This document shows positions 60,174 to 60,371 of a stretch of 60,371 nt of DNA, piece after piece. Position numbers and translations under genes: made by a program. Each line of letters opens with the position of its first letter. Within the stretch, counting starts at the first letter, position 1. The notes under the pieces are model-generated. The model was given only the letters and a program-made list of their open reading frames with translations. It had not been told where the DNA came from and made no database searches. Origin of the DNA: Lachnospiraceae bacterium (GTDB lineage: Bacteria > Bacillota > Clostridia > Lachnospirales > Lachnospiraceae); the NCBI GenBank assembly GCA_024684085.1, contig JAIKXM010000035.1, positions 1 to 60,371 of the forward strand, written 5' to 3'.

Positions 60174-60371
60174 TTAAAAATATAGATAAAAGTGAACAAA
60201 TATAGACAAGTGTGTTTAAGGTGGTGATGGAAATTGATTGTAAGTTATAAAACTGAAATTAATCCTACTAAAGAGCAGATACAGAAAATAAACCAAACAA
60301 TAGGTACTTGTAGATATGTATATAATTTTTATTTAGTAACACAAAAAGAAAGATATGAACATGGAGAAAAG
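60174..60371 (+). mobile_element. Left end of an IS200/IS605-type element (TnpB element)
   Basis: Right after the trpE stop the sequence turns A+T-rich and opens a TnpB gene. The exact left boundary and target site cannot be fixed from one end; no TnpA is seen, so this may be a tnpB-only element. The right end, with any guide RNA, is outside the window. Confidence 0.7.
60234..60371 (+). CDS. tnpB: RNA-guided nuclease TnpB (N-terminal fragment, runs off window)
   Basis: Only the first 46 codons are in the window. They read IVSYKTEINPTKEQIQKINQ, then TIGTCRYVYNFYL, the N-terminal helix-turn-helix/OrfB domain of IS605-family TnpB. TnpB is the guide-RNA-dependent nuclease that keeps these elements at their sites. 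A near-perfect Shine-Dalgarno (AAGGTGGTGAT at 60219-60229) precedes TTG 60234. Codon use is markedly A+T-rich compared with trpE. Confidence 0.8.
   Translation, partial: MIVSYKTEINPTKEQIQKINQTIGTCRYVYNFYLVTQKERYEHGEK

Overview
The window looks like chromosomal DNA of a Firmicute of the class Clostridia, most likely family Lachnospiraceae (Butyrivibrio-like). Reasons: AAGGAGG-type ribosome sites, moderate GC, a DUF5717/DUF5716 gene pair that I know mainly from Lachnospiraceae, an HrcA-type CIRCE operator, indolepyruvate:ferredoxin oxidoreductase, and sugar/surface-protein genes. The family assignment rests on recalled protein families, not on a search. No rRNA, tRNA or CRISPR array was seen.

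Left part (1-12.5 kb): a compact accessory Sec (aSec) locus. It starts with the 3' part of a giant serine-rich repeat surface protein (two tiers of tandem repeats), then a terminator, then secY2-asp1-asp2-asp3-secA2-gtfA-gtfB, tightly packed and mostly overlapping. GtfA/GtfB would O-glycosylate the adhesin, Asp2 would modify the glycan, and SecA2/SecY2/Asp1-3 would export it. A 34-bp tandem repeat follows the locus.

12.7-28.3 kb: mostly housekeeping genes. In order: a two-domain S1 RNA-binding protein; ThrH phosphatase; an OGG-type DNA glycosylase; a pglE-pglC-pglD cassette for a bacillosamine-type sugar; an orphan receiver protein on the minus strand; a beta-CASP metallo-beta-lactamase protein; thyA and folA; an Xre regulator; an SbcD/SbcC-like (YhaO/YhaN) pair; a papain-like protein; a MATE exporter; and a Nudix hydrolase.

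28.3-40.1 kb: a MITE-like palindromic element, iorA-iorB, two copies of a dispersed structured repeat, an NhaC antiporter, a rhodanese-TtcA fusion, a small A+T-rich island (two unknown genes and a methyltransferase remnant), a hotdog thioesterase, purC, a PrsA-like foldase lipoprotein, and htpG behind a perfect CIRCE operator.

40.1-47.2 kb: the most interesting uncharacterised unit. Four co-directional genes encode a 1182-aa DUF5717 protein, a DUF5716 protein with the layout of an Hsp70/actin-fold ATPase, a TPR-like protein, and a coiled-coil membrane protein. They lie directly behind htpG, with their own promoter.

47.2-60.4 kb: a polar amino-acid ABC transporter, a 350-bp gene-free region of nested palindromes, purB, a HAD hydrolase, a GGDEF/EAL c-di-GMP protein, small membrane and SEC-C proteins, a VanZ protein, a LysR regulator divergent from trpE, and three copies of the dispersed structured repeat in the lysR-trpE gap. 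The window ends inside a TnpB gene inserted just after trpE.
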